Shown in pieces: positions 58,799 to 64,000 of a stretch of 64,000 bases of DNA. Positions within the stretch are counted from its first letter, which is position 1; every line of letters starts with the position of its first letter. The translations under genes were made by a program, and so were the position numbers. Location: positions 9,970,416-10,034,415 of the forward strand of contig CM026564.1 in NCBI GenBank assembly GCA_015143295.1, written 5' to 3'. The notes beneath the pieces were generated by a model, which was given only the letters and a program-made list of their open reading frames with translations, searched no databases and was not told the DNA's origin. This DNA is from Tetracentron sinense. Taxonomy: Eukaryota > Streptophyta > Magnoliopsida > Trochodendrales > Trochodendraceae.

Positions 58799-61507
58799 AT
58801 GATCACTTGGAATACCAGATTCCTTCTCTTGGTCTTGGTTGCTATTTCAGGTTCATGGTGGCAGGTTTCAGGTCTGGGTTCCATGTCTTCCATTGCTGTT
58901 TCTTATGGGGAGAATGGCCCTGTATTCTGTGGTCTGAAATCAGATGGGTCTCATTTTGTTACCTGCTATGGATCAGACTCAGCTATACTCTATGGAACTC
59001 CTGATCGCATCTCATTTACAGGTCTAACAGCCGGTAATGGCTTCATATGTGGGCTTCTAATGGAGTCCAAACAGCCTTACTGTTGGGGAAGCAACATTTA
59101 CATTGAAATGGGCGTTCCTCAACCCATGGTTGAAGGAGCTTCATACTCAGAAATCAGTGCTGGGGATCACCATTTATGCGGTCTGAGAAAACCCAAGAAG
59201 GGAAGAATCCATAGAAACAGTTCTCTGGTTGATTGTTGGGGTTACAACATGACTGCTAACCATGTCTTTAGTGGTCAGATTAAGTCCATCACAGCTGGTT
59301 CTGTGTTCAACTGTGGGTTGTTCTCTAAGAACCGAACTGTTTCTTGTTGGGGTGACGAAACCAGTTCCAAAGCTATTAGCTTAATCCCTAGAGAAACTAG
59401 ATTTCAGAAAATTTCGGCAGGGGGTTATCATGTTTGTGGAGTTTTAGAGGGGTTGAATTCTAGAGTTTTTTGTTGGGGAAGGAGTTTGAATTTGGAACAG
59501 GAAACCTCTGTTGCCTATTCTGGTGAAGTCAATGTGTTCTTGGTCCCTGATGATCCCATGGTTTCTATTGTAGGGGGGAGATTCCATGCCTGTGGAATCA
59601 AAAGCTCCGATCGGGGCGTGATTTGTTGGGGTGGTTTTCATATCAAGAAGAGTACCCAAGCTCCCAAAGGAATTAAGGTTTATGAGATTGTTGCTGGAGA
59701 TTACTTCACTTGTGGAGTTCTTGCTGAGAAATCTCTCCAACCTATTTGTTGGGGCCTCGGTTTCCCGTCAGCCCTCCCATTGGCAGTCTCACCCGGCCTA
59801 TGCATGTCTAGTCCTTGTAGTCGGGGTTTCTATGAATTTACCCATGTAAATAAGCCATGCAAGTCACCTAACTCCCGAGTTTGCTTGCCATGCAGCAATG
59901 GCTGCTCTGTTGAGATGTATCAGACTGTTCTGTGCACACTAAAAGCTGATCGACAGTGTGAATTCAACTGTTCCAGTTGTGTATCAGCTGAGTGCTTATC
60001 CAATTGTTCTTCCCTCAAGTTTCCAGAGAAGAAGAATGATAGTTTTTGGTCACTCCAGATGCCAATTTTTGTTGCAGAGCTAGTTTTTGTTGTGTTCTTG
60101 GTATGTTCTGTATTCTTAACTGCATTTCTGTACGTCCGCTACCAATTGCAGAAGTGTCAGTGCTCTGTGACAGAATCAAAATCCAGGAAGAACAATGGGA
60201 GTTTTTCGTCATTCGAGAAAGAAAACAGTAGAGTCCGGCCTTACTTGGATGAGCTTAAGATCAGGAGAGCTCAGATGTTTACCTATGAGGAACTTGAGAG
60301 AGCCACTGGTGGGTTTAAAGAAGAATCCCAAGTTGGAAAGGGAAGCTTTTCCTGTGTGTTCAAAGGGGTTTTGAAAGATGGAACGGTAGTTGCAGTTAAA
60401 AAGGCGATCATGTCCTCTGATCTGAAGAAGAATCTAAGAGAATTCCATACGGAGCTAGATCTTCTCTCAAGATTAAACCATGCTCACTTGCTTAATCTTC
60501 TGGGTTACTGTGAAGAAGATGGGAAGAGGCTTCTGGTTTATGAGTTCATGGCTAATGGCTCCTTGCATGAACACCTCCATGGGAAGAATCAAAGCCTAAA
60601 ATCGCAATTCGATTGGGTCCGAAGGGTCACCATTGCTGTCCAAGCGGCTAGAGGGATTGAATACTTACATGGGTATGCTTGCCCACCTGTGATTCACCGA
60701 GATATCAAGTCTTCGAATATACTAATCGATGAAGAACACAATGCCCGAGTTGCAGATTTTGGTCTCTCTTTGTTAGGCCCAGCCAACAGTAGCTCCCCTT
60801 TGGCTGAACTACCTGCAGGAACTCTTGGGTATCTGGATCCAGAATACTATAGACTTCACTATCTAACAACTAAATCCGATGTGTACAGCTTTGGCGTCTT
60901 ACTCCTGGAAATTCTAAGTGGTCGGAAGGCCATTGATATGCAATTTGAAGAAGGGAATATAGTTGAATGGGCAGTTCCACTGATCAAATCCGGCGTTATA
61001 TCTGCAATTCTGGATCCAATACTGAAATCTCCAGCCGATCTTGAAGCAGTGAGAAGGATTGCAAATGTGGCTTGTAAGTGTGTGAGAATGAGAGGGAAGG
61101 AGAGGCCATCGATGGATAAGGTGACTACGGCTTTAGAGCGAGCCCTCGCACTCCTGATGGGAAGCCCGTGTAACGAGCAACCGATTTTGCCTACTGAGGT
61201 AGTTTTGGGTAGCAGTAGGATGCACAAGAAGTCTTCACAGAGGTATTCAAACCAGTCAGGTTCGGAGGTTGATGTGATCGAAGCCGAGGATCAAAGGACC
61301 GAGTTTAGAGCTCCTTCATGGATAACATTTCCGAGTGTTGCTTCGTCTCAAAGGAGGAAGTCTTCAGTGTCAGAAGCAGATGTGGAAGGGAAGCATTCAG
61401 AAACGAGAAATCCGGGCAATGGAGGTGGTGATGGATTGAGGTGTTTGGAGGAAGAGATTGGACCTGCTTCCCCTCAACAGAACTTGTTCTTGCAGCATAA
61501 CTTCTAA
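58799..61507 (+). CDS. ACR4: ACR4/CRINKLY4-type receptor-like kinase
   Basis: Intron-free, 902 residues (Arabidopsis ACR4 is about 895). Plasma-membrane receptor kinase that controls epidermal identity, formative divisions and root stem-cell balance. Signal peptide about 1-26 (hydrophobic LLLVLVAISG). Ectodomain with seven crinkly-type repeats, each with a CWG or related motif (YCWGSN, DCWGYN, SCWGDE, FCWGRS, ICWGGF, ICWGLG; 30-330). TNFR-like cysteine-rich region about 335-400. Transmembrane helix about 422-447. Kinase about 500-780: GKGSFSCVFKG loop (513-523), VAVKK lysine (534), HRDIKSSN with catalytic D635, DFG 653-655, GTLGYLDPEYY activation segment. The tail ends CLEEEIGPASPQQNLFLQHNF, as in ACR4. 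The frame is open back to 58673, but the ATG at 58799 is chosen because the signal peptide follows at once. No lesions seen. Confidence 0.96.
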   Translation: MITWNTRFLLLVLVAISGSWWQVSGLGSMSSIAVSYGENGPVFCGLKSDGSHFVTCYGSDSAILYGTPDRISFTGLTAGNGFICGLLMESKQPYCWGSNIYIEMGVPQPMVEGASYSEISAGDHHLCGLRKPKKGRIHRNSSLVDCWGYNMTANHVFSGQIKSITAGSVFNCGLFSKNRTVSCWGDETSSKAISLIPRETRFQKISAGGYHVCGVLEGLNSRVFCWGRSLNLEQETSVAYSGEVNVFLVPDDPMVSIVGGRFHACGIKSSDRGVICWGGFHIKKSTQAPKGIKVYEIVAGDYFTCGVLAEKSLQPICWGLGFPSALPLAVSPGLCMSSPCSRGFYEFTHVNKPCKSPNSRVCLPCSNGCSVEMYQTVLCTLKADRQCEFNCSSCVSAECLSNCSSLKFPEKKNDSFWSLQMPIFVAELVFVVFLVCSVFLTAFLYVRYQLQKCQCSVTESKSRKNNGSFSSFEKENSRVRPYLDELKIRRAQMFTYEELERATGGFKEESQVGKGSFSCVFKGVLKDGTVVAVKKAIMSSDLKKNLREFHTELDLLSRLNHAHLLNLLGYCEEDGKRLLVYEFMANGSLHEHLHGKNQSLKSQFDWVRRVTIAVQAARGIEYLHGYACPPVIHRDIKSSNILIDEEHNARVADFGLSLLGPANSSSPLAELPAGTLGYLDPEYYRLHYLTTKSDVYSFGVLLLEILSGRKAIDMQFEEGNIVEWAVPLIKSGVISAILDPILKSPADLEAVRRIANVACKCVRMRGKERPSMDKVTTALERALALLMGSPCNEQPILPTEVVLGSSRMHKKSSQRYSNQSGSEVDVIEAEDQRTEFRAPSWITFPSVASSQRRKSSVSEADVEGKHSETRNPGNGGGDGLRCLEEEIGPASPQQNLFLQHNF

Positions 61508-62226
61508 GAAATCCAAAACAAGAACAACTTTGTGGGGCATAGAGATTTCAAAGAGGAGATTTGAGTTATTTTCCTATTTTGGAGGAAGAAATGTACAAAC
61601 AAAAAAAGGGAGGATGTAATTTTCTGAATTACTCCTCTTATATGTTATTGTGTAACTTTTAAAGTTGGCTGTTTTCCGATGCCTTGAAAATCGATTCCGA
61701 CGTCTTCGTAGTTTGAGAGTTATAGGGTGATGGCCTTCTTGTTGTGCCGGAAAACCACAATGAAGAAGTGAATACCAAGTCTTTTAGGTGGCGTTTGGTT
61801 AGACTATCCATAGAAAAAAATACTTCCTCAGGAGTTACTTTGCAGAAAGTAACTCCTCTAAGAATTCTGAGAAAGTTGTGTGATTGATAAAATAGGGTTT
61901 TGTTTGTACAAAATAACTTTTTAAAATCCAAAAATCAAGTTTGCGTTTGGTTTACACTTACAAGAATTAACTTCTAATTTTTTTGTATATATGGTGTAAA
62001 TTGATATATGATAATTTCTATAAAATTTATATATGGTATAATTTTTTTTTAACACCCGGTATTCATGATTTAAAACTTGTAACCATATAAAATCTAAACA
62101 TACAAACATTGGCATGCCATTTTATATGAAACATCATGCAATATTAAGAAATAAACATTCATATTTAACTGACAATTTTCCTGATAATTATAATCCAATC
62201 AATTAATTATTTCTTGCATCTTATTT
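61508..62226. other. ACR4 3' UTR and downstream spacer
   Basis: The first ~150 bases after the stop are the likely 3' UTR, with T-rich sequence and TTATATGTTATTGTGTAACT as a possible polyadenylation region. After about 61790 the DNA is AT-rich with no gene. Confidence 0.5.
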
Positions 62227-62643
62227 AACCCATATCGACTCGAGCTCGACTCGGTTTGAAATTTTTTTATCTATGCTCGAGCTTGGCTCGGTTGCTTGAA
62301 CTCAGTTTAAATTATTAAAAAATAATATTTTTATTATATATATAAAAATATATAATCATTATATTATTTTTATATATAAAAATGATATATATATATATAT
62401 ATAATATTATTTATATTAAAATAATATTCGAGCCGAGACGAGTCGAGCTCAAGCCGAATTGAGCCTTAATCGGGTTGAGCTTTGAGCTGAGCCAAACCAA
62501 ACAAGCTTTGGCTCGAGCTCGGCTTGAATACATTTTCAAATTCAAAAAATATCTCAGCTCAATTGAACCTATTTTTCGAAATCAAGTTGGGCTTGATCGG
62601 GCCAAGCCAAATTTCGAGCTAGTGCGGTTCGGATACATCCCTA
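62227..62643. mobile_element. Degenerate hAT-like MITE rich in CTCGAGCTCGGCT
   Basis: Subterminal GAGCCGAG/CTCGGCT repeats around an AT-rich core with an (AT)n run (62385-62402), as in 810-1326. The right end reads GGATACATCCCTA, close to the other element's TAGGGGTGT end when complemented. No flanking duplication recognised. Confidence 0.5.
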
Positions 62644-62798
62644 CTTGTGCACATGAAATGCTTGTAAGGGAAGAGGCTCGTCTTTCAACCCCATAGACCA
62701 TACCCAATAGAGCTTTCTAGTCAAAGAATAACCATAAATGTGGATTTTTGTGTGTGCGAGATTGTCCCAACCACCAGCCTAAACCAGTAGTCTATCAT

Positions 62799-63464
62799 TG
62801 TCATGCCCCAAAATACCACTTAGAGTCTTTGATACTTTGGCAACGTGACTTATACTTTAAACCATCTTGCAAAGCGTATACAAGATATGATAGATAGTGA
62901 ACCTGAAAATTTCTTCTATATAAAAGTTCTTCCAAGTGATAATATGGACAAAAGACTGAATATAAACTATAACTTGTTCAAAAGATCCAGCACTTGAGTT
63001 ACTAACTCAAGTCTACATGAAAATCCCCCAACAACAAAATCCCAAAATACATGTTCCTCTCACTCAATTCCCCCATAAGGCCACATGTCAAGGCCCCTAG
63101 CATCTGTATGATAATTCCAAGCAAGCTCCTGCTCTCCATGAACCTCCTCGACCCATGGCTCTGGAGGACGACCATTGAACCTGAAACCTATAGAAATAAT
63201 AGTTCGGCTGAGTATTGGATACATAGCCTATACAAACTACTATCTAACCATAGTACAAAACATTAGAATTTAATACGGGATACGGTTCATTAGGACATAT
63301 ACAAAATCAGAGTGTGGAAGCTTAAAACAAGATAACAATTGCATATTCTCAAAAATTATACTTTAAGTTCACGCTTTAACAAAACGTATTTCAAATGGCT
63401 TATGAGTCTTGTGAGTTCATTATGCATCTTATGAGGTTCTTAGCTTATTAGTACCTTATGAGAT
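62799..63464 (-). repeat. LTR fragment of a Tekay-like element (R-U5 side)
   Basis: On the minus strand it ends GGTATTTTGGGGCATGACA, like the GGGTATTTTGGGTCACGACA end of element B's LTR, and contains CAATACTCAGCCGAAC and CATGGGTCGAGGAGGTTCAT, matching the arrangement GAGTATTCCACGCTCAGCCG and GGGTCGAGGAAGAGTACCAT in B. The 5' part is missing and another LTR begins directly at 63465. Confidence 0.55.
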
Positions 63465-64000
63465 TGTAGAGCCCCGAATTTATTATTCTTAATACCTATG
63501 ATGTTTATTAAATTCTATGGAAAATTGTGCTTAATTTTAATGTGTTTAAGCTTTCAAATTTAATGCTAAAAAGTGTTGGTTTTAAAACCCGAATAAAACA
63601 CTTAATTTAAATCATTTTAAAGGTTTAATTGCATGAAAAGGGGGATAATCAAAAAGCAACAAAAGAGTTAAAAAAAAAATAAAAAATCGGCACCTCGGCC
63701 GATCGATCGCCCCTGGTGGCGATTGATCGCCGAAAACACCATTTTTAGGCCTCTTTTGCGGGTTTTTCTGACTTGTGGAATCTCTAGGGCTCCCAACACT
63801 ATAAATATCCCTTATACTCGTGGGTTGAGGGTTTCTAAAAATTTTTAGACCTAAAAGAGAGTGAGAGAAAAGGGTTTTGAGAGATCCAAGAGGAGGGATC
63901 AAAGGTTTTGCAAGGAAAAAAGGTGAAAAAGCTTAGATTCGCTCAATTCGCAAGCGCTTGATCGTAGGGAAGCGATCGTGAGAGGTAAATATGACTTCTT
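63465..64000 (+). repeat. Start of an LTR (Ty3/gypsy), continuing past the window
   Basis: Begins TGTAGAGCCCCGAATTT, like TGTAAAGCCCCAAATTT of element B, but the rest differs. Two palindromes, GGCCGATCGATCGCC and GGCGATTGATCGCC (63698-63731), lie 69 bp upstream of a TATA box CTATAAATATCC (63799-63810). No internal region is visible. Confidence 0.7.

Overview
This is nuclear DNA from a flowering plant. The evidence is a complete intron-free orthologue of the plant receptor kinase ACR4/CRINKLY4, a calmodulin-like gene of the CML7 type, fragments of a BOI-type RING ligase and of MKK3, and a dense load of plant transposons (Ty3/gypsy Tekay-like and Athila-like LTR elements, a giant Mutator-like element, several foldback MITE families). 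The species cannot be named from the sequence. Only two genes look intact: CML7-like at 5591-6043 (minus) and ACR4-like at 58799-61507 (plus).

Layout. 1-5590: a relic of a second CML copy at the very edge, a 153-bp hairpin MITE, a hAT-like MITE, and decayed exons of an MKK3-like gene. 5591-6500: the CML gene with a 208-bp Mutator-type MITE 250 bp upstream of its ATG. 8010-12128: first copy of a duplicated block carrying a broken BOI exon and an interlocked cluster of foldback elements. 12476-33010: LTR element A (minus strand, pol lost), whose right LTR is interrupted at 20609-32915 by element B, a younger Tekay-like chromovirus array with three LTRs, one gag-pol and a second partial gag-protease. 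33011-35165: minisatellite, an LTR-like promoter region with a G-box tandem array, and a probable SINE. 35300-38519: second copy of the duplicated block, with the BOI RING exon.

38520-55462 is one 16.9-kb Mutator-like element inserted in that second block copy. It has ~300-bp terminal inverted repeats and a 9-bp target duplication, and the first block copy keeps the unoccupied site. It carries a broken DUF1985/Ulp1-type gene (plus strand), an internally deleted FAR1/FRS-type transposase-derived gene (minus strand), and a nested 7.4-kb Athila-like element with gag and protease but no recognisable reverse transcriptase. The rest of the block resumes at 55463-55892. 55893-58798 is intergenic DNA and the ACR4 promoter, which holds a cluster of L1-box/HD-ZIP IV-type sites. 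After ACR4 come a second relative of the hAT-like MITE, an LTR fragment on the minus strand and the start of another LTR that runs off the window.

Relative order of events, inferred from nesting: block duplication, then the Mutator-like element into copy 2, then the Athila-like element into that; separately A inserted beside copy 1, then B into A. The least expected pattern is that LTRs of four different elements (A, B, the Athila-like one, and the right-edge LTR) all place short GATC/GTCGAC-centred palindromes about 55-165 bp upstream of their TATA box.
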